From VXNE01 sp965206615 (GTDB taxonomy: Bacteria; Pseudomonadota; Gammaproteobacteria; Pseudomonadales; Azotimanducaceae): 64,000 nt of DNA. Position numbers and translations under genes: made by a program. The notes under the pieces are model-generated. The model ran no database searches, had not been told where the DNA came from, and saw nothing but the letters and a program-made list of their open reading frames with translations. The first letter of the stretch is position 1. Each line of letters opens with the position of its first letter. This document shows, piece by piece, positions 54,081-63,686 of the stretch. Where the stretch lies: contig CBDBKI010000004.1 in the NCBI GenBank assembly GCA_965206615.1, forward strand, positions 496,001-560,000, written 5' to 3'.

Positions 54081-54391
54081 CTGGCGCGCCCTCGAGTGAG
54101 TCGTGTTCGGAGGCGCATTCTAGAACGACGGCAAGTGTGACGGCTACCGTCCCGCCCTTGTCCCTTCCAGCCCCGCCCGGTCCCTGCTGCCGGCCGCCGG
54201 GCCGGTCGGATAGCGCCGCCAAACTCCTCGCTTGCGCTCGGTGTCTGGCCCCAGCCCCCACCTCCCTATGGCCTTGCGTCGAAGACGTCACTATCGTTCC
54301 GTTCTACGACGCAAGCCCCTAGAATCCGCAGTCGGCCGGGCAGCGCGTTCCGGCGTTCGATCCCTTGTTCGGTGCAGACCGCCCGCACGCC
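54081..54391. other. intergenic region between divergent grxD and yheS
   Basis: This 311-bp gap has no gene that I recognise. A 9-bp inverted repeat CTTGCGTCG/CGACGCAAG separated by 25 bp lies at 54273-54281 and 54307-54315, about 80 bp before the yheS start, and may be an operator. No clear -10/-35 pair stands out. Confidence 0.5.
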
Positions 54392-56266
54392 ATGCTGCAG
54401 ATCATCGACGTCCTCCTGAAGCGCGGGGAGAAGACCGTTTTCGACAGCGCCAGCCTGACCGTGTACCCGGGACACACGGCCGGCGTTGTCGGCAGGAACG
54501 GCGCCGGCAAGACAACCCTCTTCGATCTCGTCCGTGGCCGGCTGCTGCCCGAGGCAGGGGAGGTGCTCCGGCCGCGTGGCTGGCGGCTGGGCTGGCTCGA
54601 ACAGTCCGTGGAGCCGAGTCCGCGCTCGGCGCTCGACTTCGCCGTGGACGGCGACCGTCCACTGCGCACCGTCGAAAGGCAGATCGCGGCGGCCGAGGCG
54701 GCCGGGGACAACGACGCGCTCGCCCGTCTGCACCTGCGTCTCGAGGATGCCGGCGGTTACGACGCCGAGGCGCGGGCCGGCGAGATCCTGCACGGCCTCG
54801 GCTTCGGGGGCGAGGACTTCGGGAAACCGCACCGGGAGTTCTCCGGCGGGTGGCGCATTCGGCTGAACCTCGCGCGCACCCTGATGTCGCCGTCGGATCT
54901 CCTGCTGCTCGACGAGCCGACCAACCATCTCGATCTCGATGCGGCGCTGTGGCTCGAGACCTGGCTCAGACGCTATGTCGGCACGTTGCTCGTCATTTCG
55001 CACGACCGGGACTTCCTCGACGCCGTCTGCGACGAGATCGTCCATGTGGCCGACGGCAGGACCACGCTCTACACCGGTGGCTACTCCTCCTTCGAACGCC
55101 AGCTCGCCGAGGCGCTGACGCTGCAGGCGTCGCAGCATGCGAAGCAGCAACTGGAGATCAAGCGAGTCCAGGCGTTCGTGGACCGCTTCCGCGCGAAGGC
55201 CTCCAAGGCACGCCAGGCGCAGAGCCGCCTGAAGGTGCTCGAACGGATGGAGCGGGTCGCCCCCGTACATGCCCGCTCGCCCTACCGCTTTGCATTCACA
55301 AACGCGAAGAAGGTGTCGAATCCGACGCTGTCTCTCGACGAAGCCACGTTGGGATACGGCGACGTCGCCGTGCTGCGCGACCTGACGCTGCGCATCTACC
55401 CGGGTGACCGCATCGGTGTGCTCGGCGTCAACGGCGCCGGCAAGACGACGCTGCTGAAGGCGCTGGCGGGCGACCTGGGACCGATCGCGGGGGACCTCGT
55501 ACGTGGCCGGCACAGCGAGGTGGGCTATTTTGCCCAGCACCAGATGGAGGCGTTGCGGCTTTCCAGCACGGCGTTGGCGACGCTGCACGCGGCGCCGGGA
55601 GAGCGCATGGGGGAGCAGCAGGCCCGCGACTACCTGGGCGGATGGGGCTTCGGTAGCCACATGGTCGAGCGGCCGGTGCGCACGCTTTCCGGTGGCGAGA
55701 AAGCCCGCCTGGTCCTGGCGCTCATTGCCCGTACGAGCCCGGCGGTGCTGCTGCTCGACGAACCGACCAACCATCTCGACATCGAGATGCGCGAGGCGCT
55801 GGCGATCGCGTTGCAGGCATACGATGGCGCGCTGGTGCTCGTCTCGCACGACCGGCACCTGCTGCGCCAATGCGCGGATACGCTCTGGCTGGTGGCCGAC
55901 GGGCAGGTCGCGCCGTTTGCGGCCGGCCTCGCCGGCTACGCCGAGATTCGCCAGGGGGGACAGTCTCGGGTGACGCGCCACGAGCGGCAGGGCCGCCGCC
56001 GGCAGAAGGCGGAGCATCGGGAAACCCTGAAGCCTCTCACGAAGAAGCGGACCCGGCTCGAGCGCGACATCGATGCGTTCACGGAGGAACTGGAGGAACT
56101 CTCGGTGGTGCTGTCCAACAGCGCGACCTTCGAACATGCGTCGAAGGAGCGCATCGTGGAGATGCTCGCGCAGCAGGGCCGGATCCGAAAGCGTCTCGTG
56201 CATGCGGAGGGCGAGTGGCTGGAAGTGCAGGAGCGCATCGAGGAGATGGAGGCGCGGGCGACCTGA
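54392..56266 (+). CDS. yheS: ABC-F family ATPase YheS
   Basis: A 624-residue cytosolic protein with two ABC ATPase domains and no membrane segments. ABC1: Walker A GRNGAGKTT near residue 35, signature SGGWRIRLNLARTL near 152, Walker B LLLLDEPTNHLDLD near 174. ABC2: Walker A GVNGAGKTT near 346, signature LSGGEKARLVLAL near 434 and LLLDEPTNHLDIE near 457. The linker (about 235-305) carries AKASKARQAQSRLKVLERM, and the C-terminus is a coiled coil (560-620). ABC-F proteins act on stalled ribosomes; E. coli YheS is the closest family that I can name. ATG 54392 aligns with its start. Confidence 0.93.
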   Translation: MLQIIDVLLKRGEKTVFDSASLTVYPGHTAGVVGRNGAGKTTLFDLVRGRLLPEAGEVLRPRGWRLGWLEQSVEPSPRSALDFAVDGDRPLRTVERQIAAAEAAGDNDALARLHLRLEDAGGYDAEARAGEILHGLGFGGEDFGKPHREFSGGWRIRLNLARTLMSPSDLLLLDEPTNHLDLDAALWLETWLRRYVGTLLVISHDRDFLDAVCDEIVHVADGRTTLYTGGYSSFERQLAEALTLQASQHAKQQLEIKRVQAFVDRFRAKASKARQAQSRLKVLERMERVAPVHARSPYRFAFTNAKKVSNPTLSLDEATLGYGDVAVLRDLTLRIYPGDRIGVLGVNGAGKTTLLKALAGDLGPIAGDLVRGRHSEVGYFAQHQMEALRLSSTALATLHAAPGERMGEQQARDYLGGWGFGSHMVERPVRTLSGGEKARLVLALIARTSPAVLLLDEPTNHLDIEMREALAIALQAYDGALVLVSHDRHLLRQCADTLWLVADGQVAPFAAGLAGYAEIRQGGQSRVTRHERQGRRRQKAEHRETLKPLTKKRTRLERDIDAFTEELEELSVVLSNSATFEHASKERIVEMLAQQGRIRKRLVHAEGEWLEVQERIEEMEARAT

Positions 56267-56429
56267 CGGAACCGTCGCGGCCGGTCCCGGGTGCCGCCAG
56301 GGGGCCGTGTCGTCGCCCGGTGCGGGCGCGCGGGCTCACCTTGGGGCGTCCGGTCGCCGTACATGTCAGACTACCCCCTGCAGTCTCGGTTCTATCGAAC
56401 GCACGAAGCCCCAACTGGAGGAACGCCAC

Positions 56430-56903
56430 ATGATCGAGTTCATGCTGAATGGCCAGGCGGTGCAGACCGCGGACGATCCCGACACGCCGCTGCTTTGGGT
56501 GGTACGGGACACCTTCAAGCTGAAGGGCACGAAGTTCGGCTGCGGCGCCGCCCTGTGCGGGGCGTGCACGATGCATGTGGATGGCGCGGCGGTGCGCACC
56601 TGCACGTTGCCGGTGCGCGCGGTCGCCGGCAAGGACGTCACCACCATCGAGGGCCTCGGCACGCCGGACGATCTGCATCCGCTGCAGGAGAAGTGGGTCG
56701 AACTCAGCGTGCCGCAGTGCGGCTACTGCCAGCCCGGTCAGATCATGTCGGCGGCGGCCCTGCTCGCCGCCAACCCGCACCCCACGGCGGCCGAGGTCGA
56801 GAGTGCGATGGCCGGCAACATTTGCCGCTGCGGGTGCTACCCGCGAATAAAGAGCGCGATCCTCGCGGTGGCCGATGATCTGGCGACGGAGGTGCGGGCA
56901 TGA
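56430..56903 (+). CDS. [2Fe-2S] subunit of a molybdenum hydroxylase (isoquinoline 1-oxidoreductase alpha-like)
   Basis: A 157-residue protein carrying two [2Fe-2S] clusters. The plant-type site is KFGCGAALCGACTMHVDG near residues 38-55 with a further Cys in RTCTLP. The second site is CGYCQPGQIMSA near 102 and NICRCGCYPRI near 138. It passes electrons from the molybdenum subunit encoded immediately downstream (4-bp overlap). A GGAGG site precedes ATG 56430. No xanthine-dehydrogenase-type FAD subunit is present, which matches the isoquinoline/aldehyde oxidoreductase subfamily. Confidence 0.93.
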   Translation: MIEFMLNGQAVQTADDPDTPLLWVVRDTFKLKGTKFGCGAALCGACTMHVDGAAVRTCTLPVRAVAGKDVTTIEGLGTPDDLHPLQEKWVELSVPQCGYCQPGQIMSAAALLAANPHPTAAEVESAMAGNICRCGCYPRIKSAILAVADDLATEVRA

Positions 56904-59092
56904 AGGCGACACGACGGAATTTCCTGATCGGCGCCGGCGTCGTAGGCGGCGGCCTCGTGGTCGGCTTCTCGATGCGCGGCGGCCCGGGAGCGCCGCCGCT
57001 GAAGGCTGTCGAAGGGGCGTATGCGCCGAACGCGTTTCTCCAGATCGGTCCCGACAACGTCATGCGGTTCTACTGTCCGCGCGACGAGATGGGTCAGGGC
57101 ATCACGACGGGGCTGGCGACCTTGATCGGTGAAGAGCTCGATGTCGACCCTGCGAAGCTCGTCATCGAGTTCGCGGGCGTGCATCCGGACTACGCCAACC
57201 CCGCGATGGGCATGCAGGCTACCGGCGGGAGTACCTCGATCATGGGGCATTTCCTCCCATTGCGGCAGGTAGGGGCGGACACGCGACGCGCCATCGTCCT
57301 GGCCGCGGCCGAACAGTTGGGCATCCCTGTCGAAGAGATTGCGACGCACGACGGCCATGTCGTCGCACGCGGCGAGCGCCATCCGTACGGCGCGTTCGTT
57401 GCAGCGGCGGCGCAGCGCGCGTTGCCGGAGAACACGCCGCTGAAACCGGACGCCGAGTTCAGGTACATCGGCCAGGAACTGCCGCGCATCGACAGCGTCG
57501 GCAAGGCCACCGGGACCACGATCTTCGGCATCGATGTCGACATTCCGGACATGCACCATGCCGTCGTGCAACGCTCGCCGGTCGCGGGTGGCAGCGTGGC
57601 ATCGTTCGACGGCTCCAAGGCCCTCGCGATGCCAGGGGTCATCGGCGTGGTGGAGGTCGACACCGGAGTCGCGGTCGTGGCGCAGCAGCACTGGCAGGCG
57701 CAGCAGGCGGCCTCCGAGGTCCGGATCGAGTGGAACCTGCCGGCCCTGGCCGGTGTCAACACGGCGCAGGTCCAGGCCGACTACCGGGCCGCACTCGCGA
57801 ACGAAGAGGGCGCGTCGGCGGAACTCGAGGGCGATCCCGAAACGGCGCTTGCTGCGAGCCTCACCGTCGCGGCCGACTATTGGGCCCCTTACCTCGCACA
57901 TGCGCCGATGGAGCCCATGAACGCGGTCGTGCGGATCGAGAACGGGGAAGCGGACGTCTGGTCGGGCACGCAGGCCATCGGCGCGGCGCAGGGACTGGTG
58001 GCCCGAGTCGCCGGATTGGACAAGGACCGGGTGCGGGCGCACAGCACCTACCTCGGCGGTGCGTTCGGGCGCCGCATGACGCTGACGCACGTCGTCGAGG
58101 CGACCCAGGCCGCACTCGCGACGGGCAAACCGGTGCAGGTGCTCTGGTCGCGGGAGGACGACATCCGTTCGGGCGTGTTCCGGCCCGCGTCGCTGATGGG
58201 CATCGAGGCCGGCATCGCGGCAGACGGTCGCATCGCCGCCTGGCGTGCGAAGCGCGTCGGAGGAAACCTCCTGCCGCAGACGCTACGGTCGGTCCTGCCG
58301 GGAATGCTCCCCACCGCCGTGCCGGACGGGGCGATCGGCTGGGCGGCGGATCGCGCCGACGGGGTCTTCGGCGGGTGGCTCGTGGAGCCGATGAGTGTCG
58401 AGGGCCTGGCCGGCGACTATGATTTCCCGAACCGGGAGGTGGTCCACATCACGAAAGACCATGGCCTGCCGCTGACCTTCTGGCGCTCCGTGGGCCACTC
58501 GTTCACCGCGTTTGCGAAGGAGTCGATGGTCGATGAACTCGCGGACGCGGCCGGCATGGATGCCGCCGACGTGCGGCTGAAGAACACGGCGAACAACCCG
58601 CGCATGCACAAGGTCATCGAAGTGGCCGTCGCGAGGATGCGCGAGATGCGGGTCCCGGACGGCCGTGCCCTCGGACTCGCCGCGCACGGATCGTTCGGTT
58701 CGTTCGTGGCGGAAGTGGCCGAGGTGTCCGTCACGGGCAATGCGATCCGGGTTCACAACGTCCTGTGCGTCGTCGATTGCGGACAGACCGTCAACCCGGA
58801 CGTCGTCCGGGCGCAGATGGAGGGCGCGGTGATGTACGGCCTCACCGCAGCCCTGTACGGCAATCTGGAACTGGAAAACGGGGCGGTGCGGGAAAGCAAC
58901 TTCCACGACTACCCCATTCTCCGGATGAACGAGGCGCCGGCGGTCGAGGTAGTGATCGTTCCGAGCGCCGAACACCCGTCGGGGGTCGGCGAACCCGGTC
59001 TGCCGCCCATCGCGCCGGCGGTCGCCAACGCCGTGTACGCCGCGACCGGCCAACGCCTGCGTTCCTTGCCGTTGCGGCTTGCGACGGCGTAA
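56900..59092 (+). CDS. molybdenum-binding subunit, isoquinoline 1-oxidoreductase beta-like
   Basis: A 730-residue periplasmic or membrane-associated enzyme subunit. A twin-arginine signal (RRNFLIGAGVVGGGLVVGF) is at the N-terminus. Molybdopterin-binding elements include GQGITTGLATLIGEEL near 61, QATGGSTSIMG near 106, APMEPMNAVV near 337, GGAFGRRM near 382 and the catalytic Glu in GVGEPGLPPIAPAVANA near 700. It would hydroxylate an N-heterocycle or aldehyde next to nitrogen, with electrons leaving via the [2Fe-2S] subunit and probably a membrane cytochrome not present here. The real substrate is not determined by sequence. Confidence 0.93.
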   Translation: MKATRRNFLIGAGVVGGGLVVGFSMRGGPGAPPLKAVEGAYAPNAFLQIGPDNVMRFYCPRDEMGQGITTGLATLIGEELDVDPAKLVIEFAGVHPDYANPAMGMQATGGSTSIMGHFLPLRQVGADTRRAIVLAAAEQLGIPVEEIATHDGHVVARGERHPYGAFVAAAAQRALPENTPLKPDAEFRYIGQELPRIDSVGKATGTTIFGIDVDIPDMHHAVVQRSPVAGGSVASFDGSKALAMPGVIGVVEVDTGVAVVAQQHWQAQQAASEVRIEWNLPALAGVNTAQVQADYRAALANEEGASAELEGDPETALAASLTVAADYWAPYLAHAPMEPMNAVVRIENGEADVWSGTQAIGAAQGLVARVAGLDKDRVRAHSTYLGGAFGRRMTLTHVVEATQAALATGKPVQVLWSREDDIRSGVFRPASLMGIEAGIAADGRIAAWRAKRVGGNLLPQTLRSVLPGMLPTAVPDGAIGWAADRADGVFGGWLVEPMSVEGLAGDYDFPNREVVHITKDHGLPLTFWRSVGHSFTAFAKESMVDELADAAGMDAADVRLKNTANNPRMHKVIEVAVARMREMRVPDGRALGLAAHGSFGSFVAEVAEVSVTGNAIRVHNVLCVVDCGQTVNPDVVRAQMEGAVMYGLTAALYGNLELENGAVRESNFHDYPILRMNEAPAVEVVIVPSAEHPSGVGEPGLPPIAPAVANAVYAATGQRLRSLPLRLATA

Positions 59093-59266
59093 CACCGGCG
59101 ACAGGGCGACAGGAGGCGCCCGCCGGCTCGGGCGGACGAATGTCATCTCCGTCGAGAAGCGGCGTCTCGTGGCGCCGCTTCTCCTTGCTGGGCCAAGGCT
59201 GCGGCTGCCGGTCAGCGGGAACTGAAGCGGAGTGCGCTTCCTCCGTCCCGACCAGGCAAGCGCGGG

Positions 59267-60538
59267 TCAGCCGGCGGCGGGCCGCTCGTAGATGGACGGC
59301 TCCGACGCGGACACTTCGCTCACCTGCCGCCCGAGAGACTTGAACACCGGGATGTCCTCGTCGGCGAGTTCGGCCATGGGCACCTTGCGGGCCAGCGCGG
59401 CTTCGATGTAGGGCGCGAGTTCTTCGGCCTTCCTGCGTTCGCGCTCGGCCTCGCGTTCCTTGAACTCCGGCATCACCTCCGCCGCGAAGATCTCGAGGGA
59501 CTCGCAGATGTGCTCATGCTTGTTCATGCCGGCCTGCTGGATGAAGGTTACCTGGTCCACGTTGCACGCCTCGAACTTGAGCAGGTGTTCACGGAGGTCG
59601 GCCGGCGTACCGATGCCGCCGCGGCTACCGGACAACTGGGCACCGATTTCCTGCTCCTCGGTCGATGTCTTCCTGGCCTGATGGAACTGCTCCCACAGGT
59701 TGGTACGCCCGGGCTTGTGCTCGCCGAAGGCGTACAGGCTGCCGAGCGCGAAGCCGAAGAACTCGAAGCCTTCGAGGCCCCGCTGGATGGCGGTTTCGCG
59801 ATCGTGGTGGCAGGAGAAGCTGGACACCATGCAGATGTTGGCGTTGACCGCGTGGCCGATGGGCACGCACTGGTCACTCTTGATGATGCCGTAATACTCC
59901 TCGACCCACTCGGTCGCCTCCGCCGGGTCGACGAAGGCGAAGGTCAGGGCGCCGATGCCGAGGCGCGCCGCCATGCGAATGGTCTCGCGTTGCGAGCACG
60001 CCACCCACAGCGGCGGATGCGGTCGCTGCACGGGCTTCGGCACGATGTTGCGGCATGGCATCTCGAAGTACTGCCCCTTGTAGCCGGGGTACGGATCCAT
60101 CGCGAGCATGTTGCAGATGTGCTCGACGGACTCGAGAAAGATCCTGCGCTTCCGGTCCACGGGAACCTCGAAGCCGCCGAGTTCGAGTTCCGCCGACGAC
60201 TCGCCGGTGCCGAACTCGACGCGGCCGTTGGAGACGAGGTCGAGGGTGGCGATCACCTCCGCCGTGCGGGCGGGGTGGTTGTAGCCGGGGATGACCTGGC
60301 GGATGCCGTGGCCGAGGCGGATGTTCTTCGTGCGCTGCGAGCACGCGGCCAGGAAGACTTCGGGGGCTGACGAGTGCGAGTACTCCTCGAGAAAGTGGTG
60401 TTCCACCTCCCAGGCGAAGTCGATTCCGAGCCGGTCGGCAACCTCAACCTGCTCGAGCGCGTCGTTGAAGAGTTTCTGCTCGACGCCGTCGCTCCATGGC
60501 CGCGGCAGTTGATGCTCGTAGAAGATGCCGAACTTCAT
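59267..60538 (-). CDS. LLM-class flavin-dependent oxidoreductase (luciferase-like)
   Basis: A 423-residue TIM-barrel protein using reduced flavin. Typical luciferase-like parts are MKFGIFYEHQLPRP at the start, ADRLGIDFAWEVEHHFLEEYSHSSAPEVFLAA near 34-65, NIRLGHGIRQVIPGYNHPARTAEVIATLDLVSNGRVEFGTGE near 71-113 and HPPLWVACSQRETIRMAARLGIGALTF near 173. The C-terminal 90 residues are highly charged and helical. The family includes monooxygenases of alkanes, sulfonates and nitroaromatics; the substrate here is unknown. ATG 60538 aligns with the family start. It diverges from hemB. Confidence 0.9.
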   Translation of the reverse strand: MKFGIFYEHQLPRPWSDGVEQKLFNDALEQVEVADRLGIDFAWEVEHHFLEEYSHSSAPEVFLAACSQRTKNIRLGHGIRQVIPGYNHPARTAEVIATLDLVSNGRVEFGTGESSAELELGGFEVPVDRKRRIFLESVEHICNMLAMDPYPGYKGQYFEMPCRNIVPKPVQRPHPPLWVACSQRETIRMAARLGIGALTFAFVDPAEATEWVEEYYGIIKSDQCVPIGHAVNANICMVSSFSCHHDRETAIQRGLEGFEFFGFALGSLYAFGEHKPGRTNLWEQFHQARKTSTEEQEIGAQLSGSRGGIGTPADLREHLLKFEACNVDQVTFIQQAGMNKHEHICESLEIFAAEVMPEFKEREAERERRKAEELAPYIEAALARKVPMAELADEDIPVFKSLGRQVSEVSASEPSIYERPAAG

Positions 60539-60737
60539 CTCGATGCTCCCGTCGTTGCTGGAACACCCGCCGCCCGCTACGCGACGCTCGGTCGGCGCCG
60601 GTCGAGGTGTCCACTGTTTCGCCAAAGGAGGGCGATAGTAACATCGCGTGATGGGGGGGAATTCGGTCGTGGGAGGAGGGCCCATCGCGAGGCGGAGCGG
60701 GTGGCCGCGGCATCTTGCTACACTCGCGTCCGTATCG

Positions 60738-61751
60738 ATGCCGTCCAGGACCACCGTGCCTCGCAGCTACCCGACGACCCGCATGCGGCGCAACCGCCGC
60801 GATGCCTTCTCGCGCCGCCTGACCCGCGAAACGGAACTGACGGTCAATGACCTGATCTACCCCGTGTTCGTCATCGAAGGCACGCACACCGCCGAACCCG
60901 TGGCCTCGATGCCGGGCATCGAGCGCCTGACCGTGGACCTGCTGGTCGACGAAGTCGCGCGGCTCGTGGAACTCGACCTTCCGGCGATTGCGCTGTTCCC
61001 GAAGATCCCGCCGGAGCAGAAGACCGCCGACGGACGGGAGGCGTGCAATCCGGACGGCCTGATCGCCCGTGCGGTGGCGGCGGTCAAGGCCGCGGCGCCG
61101 GAACTCGGCGTGATCACGGATGCGGCCCTCGATCCGTACACCAGTCACGGCCAGGACGGCGTGATCGACGCGGACGGCTACGTCCTGAACGATGCATCGG
61201 TGGAGATCCTCTGCGAGCAGGCGCACGTCTGCGCGCAGGCCGGCTCGGACGTCATCGCGCCGTCCGACATGATGGACGGCCGCATCGGGGCGATCCGGCG
61301 TACGCTGGAAGAAGAAGGCTTCGTCAACACGCGCATCATGGCGTATTCGGCGAAGTATGCCTCCGGCTACTACGGACCCTTCCGGGACGCGGTCGGCTCG
61401 GCGTCGTACCTGGGCAAGAGCGACAAGGCGACCTACCAGATGGACCCGGCCAACAGCGACGAGGCGCTCCATGAGATCGAACTGGATCTTGCCGAGGGCG
61501 CGGACATGGTCATGGTCAAGCCGGGACTGCCGTATCTCGACATCATCCGGCGGGTGAAGGACCGCTTCGGCGCGCCGACCTTCGCCTACCAGGTGAGCGG
61601 CGAATACGCCATGCACATGGCTGCCATCGAGAACGGCTGGCTGGAAGAGCGGGTGATCATGGAGTCTCTGGTGTGCCTGAAGCGCGCCGGTGCGGACGGC
61701 ATCCTGACGTATTTCGGCAAACGCATCGCTGAAGGTCTGGCTGGCACCTGA
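60738..61751 (+). CDS. hemB: delta-aminolevulinic acid dehydratase (porphobilinogen synthase)
   Basis: A 337-residue haem-pathway enzyme condensing two aminolevulinate molecules. The Schiff-base Lys is in ARIMAYSAKYAS-like MAYSAKYASGYYGPFR near residue 204, and the second in MVKPGLPYLDI near 257. The Asp-rich VITDAALDPYTSHGQDG near 128 (in place of the Cys-rich zinc site) marks the Mg2+-dependent type. ATG 60738 (MPSRTTVPRSYPTTRMRRNR) is the usual start. trxA follows after 43 bp. Confidence 0.96.
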   Translation: MPSRTTVPRSYPTTRMRRNRRDAFSRRLTRETELTVNDLIYPVFVIEGTHTAEPVASMPGIERLTVDLLVDEVARLVELDLPAIALFPKIPPEQKTADGREACNPDGLIARAVAAVKAAAPELGVITDAALDPYTSHGQDGVIDADGYVLNDASVEILCEQAHVCAQAGSDVIAPSDMMDGRIGAIRRTLEEEGFVNTRIMAYSAKYASGYYGPFRDAVGSASYLGKSDKATYQMDPANSDEALHEIELDLAEGADMVMVKPGLPYLDIIRRVKDRFGAPTFAYQVSGEYAMHMAAIENGWLEERVIMESLVCLKRAGADGILTYFGKRIAEGLAGT

Positions 61752-61794
61752 TAAAATCCTCCCTCTGCCCCTCCTTTTTCCGACGGAGAACTCG

Positions 61795-62121
61795 ATGAGC
61801 GAGAACATTGTGCACGTCACGGACGACTCGTTCGAGACGGCGGTGCTGGGCGCTGACCGTCCGGTGCTGGTCGACTACTGGGCCGAGTGGTGCGGCCCCT
61901 GCAAGATGATTGCCCCCATCCTGGAAGAGATCGCCGAGGAGTACGCCGACCGCATCAAGGTGTGCAAGCTCGACATCGACGAGAACGCCCAGACTCCACC
62001 GAGGTACGGCATACGCGGGATCCCCACGTTGATGCTGTTCCGCGATGGCGAAGTCGAGGCGACCAAGGTCGGCGCGCTCTCGAAATCCCAGCTCGCGGCA
62101 TTCCTCGACAGCAACATCTGA
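61795..62121 (+). CDS. trxA: thioredoxin 1
   Basis: A 108-residue disulfide reductase with the classic active site WAEWCGPCKMIAP near residues 29-41 and the cis-Pro loop RGIPTLMLF near 74-82. Length and sequence match E. coli TrxA. An ACGGAG site precedes ATG 61795. It lies upstream of rho, as in many gammaproteobacteria. Confidence 0.97.
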   Translation: MSENIVHVTDDSFETAVLGADRPVLVDYWAEWCGPCKMIAPILEEIAEEYADRIKVCKLDIDENAQTPPRYGIRGIPTLMLFRDGEVEATKVGALSKSQLAAFLDSNI

Positions 62122-62364
62122 CCGTTCGGACTCCGCGGCGGGACGTGATGCCCGGTCGGTCGGGACGCTCCTGCCGCTTGGCGAGGTCGTTGGGGGCGGC
62201 CGATAAATTCCGGTAGACCCGCCGGAATCGCGGTGATAGAGTCCAAGGGCGCTCCGCGATCCGGGGCGTCCCCAACTGATTTCTTTTAGCTTGTAGATAG
62301 CCACCACGCGATACCCGCGTAACCAGCCCGCAAGGCGCGCTCGCGCCATTACCCAAAGAAGCCT

Positions 62365-63627
62365 ATGAATCTGACAGACCTCAAAAGCAAACCCGTCCCG
62401 CAACTGGTGGACATGGCCCGGGAGATGGGTCTCGAGAACCTCGCGCGCTCGCGCAAGCAGGAGGTCATCGCGGCGATCCTGCGCAAGCATGCCAAGAACG
62501 GCGACGACATCTACGGCGAAGGGGTCCTGGAGATCCTGCAGGACGGTTTCGGTTTCCTGCGCTCGCCGGACAGCTCCTACCTGGCGGGCCCCGACGACAT
62601 CTACGTGTCGCCGAGTCAGATCCGCCGTTTCAACCTGCGGACGGGAGACGGCATCGCCGGCAAGATCCGCCCGCCGAAGGAGGGCGAACGCTACTTTGCC
62701 CTGCTGAAGGTGGACGAGATCAACCTCAGCGAGCCGAACGCCAAGAAGCACAAGATCCTGTTCGAGAACCTGACGCCCCTGTTCCCGGACGAACGCTTTA
62801 CCCTCGAACGCGGCAACGGCAGCACCGCCGACCTGACCGCCCGCATCATCGACCTGATTTCGCCGGTCGGGAAAGGCCAGCGGGGTCTCATCGTGTCGCC
62901 GCCGAAGGCCGGCAAGACGATCATCCTGCAGAACGTCGCGCAGTCCATCTGCGCCAACAATCCCGAAGCCATCGTCCTCGTGCTCCTGATCGACGAGCGT
63001 CCGGAAGAAGTGACGGACATGGAACGTACCGTCGTGGATGCGGAAGTGGTGGCCAGCACCTTCGACGAGCCGCCGTCGCGGCATGTGCAGGTCGCCGAGA
63101 TGGTGATCGAGAAGGCCAAGCGCCTCGTCGAGCACAAGAAGAACGTCGTCATCCTGCTCGACTCCATCACCAGGCTCGCGCGCGCCTACAACACCATCGT
63201 GCCGTCGTCGGGCAAGGTCCTGACCGGCGGCGTGGACGCCCATGCCCTCGAACGTCCGAAGCGCTTCTTCGGCGCCGCGCGCAACATCGAGGAGGGCGGC
63301 AGCCTGTCCATCATCGCCACCGCGCTGATCGACACCGGCTCCAAGATGGACGAGGTGATCTACGAGGAGTTCAAGGGCACCGGCAACATGGAGCTGCACC
63401 TCGAGCGCAAGATCGCCGAGAAGCGCGTCTACCCGGCGATCAATATCCGCCGCTCGGCCACCCGCCGCGAGGAGTTGCTGATGGGCGAGTCCGAGCTGCA
63501 GCGCGTGTGGATTCTGCGCAAGCTGTTGCACGACATGGACGACATCGCCGCGATCGAGTTCATGGTGGACAAGCTGAAGGACACCAAGACCAACAACGAG
63601 TTCTTCGGCCAGATGCGGGGACGCTAG
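62365..63627 (+). CDS. rho: transcription termination factor Rho
   Basis: A 420-residue hexameric RNA helicase. The N-terminal RNA-binding domain has LKSKPVPQLVDMAREMG and GVLEILQDGFGFLRSPDSSYL near 51. Walker A is SPPKAGKTIILQ near 178-189, Walker B VVILLDSITRLARAYN near 262. The Q-loop PSSGKVLTGGVD near 280 and R-loop GTGNMELHLERK near 340 follow. The 243-bp leader (62122-62364) could support Rho autoregulation and contains a small ATTCCGG/CCGGAAT hairpin. The TAG stop lies in the end of a family A repeat. Confidence 0.98.
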   Translation: MNLTDLKSKPVPQLVDMAREMGLENLARSRKQEVIAAILRKHAKNGDDIYGEGVLEILQDGFGFLRSPDSSYLAGPDDIYVSPSQIRRFNLRTGDGIAGKIRPPKEGERYFALLKVDEINLSEPNAKKHKILFENLTPLFPDERFTLERGNGSTADLTARIIDLISPVGKGQRGLIVSPPKAGKTIILQNVAQSICANNPEAIVLVLLIDERPEEVTDMERTVVDAEVVASTFDEPPSRHVQVAEMVIEKAKRLVEHKKNVVILLDSITRLARAYNTIVPSSGKVLTGGVDAHALERPKRFFGAARNIEEGGSLSIIATALIDTGSKMDEVIYEEFKGTGNMELHLERKIAEKRVYPAINIRRSATRREELLMGESELQRVWILRKLLHDMDDIAAIEFMVDKLKDTKTNNEFFGQMRGR

Positions 63628-63630
63628 GGC

Positions 63631-63676
63631 GCGCGAACTGCGTTCGCGTTGGGAGTTTCGCTGGCGCGAAACTCCC
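63631..63676 (-). repeat. family A double-hairpin repeat, copy 4
   Basis: In inverted orientation relative to copies 1-3. Hairpin 2 CGCGAAC/GTTCGCG (63632-63638, 63642-63648) has one changed base pair on both arms compared with the other copies. Hairpin 1 GGGAGTTTCGC/GCGAAACTCCC (63651-63661, 63666-63676) is extended to 11 bp. It begins 3 bp after the rho stop; the CGCTAG preceding it is the conserved element end. Confidence 0.88.
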
Positions 63677-63686
63677 CTGGAGCCAA

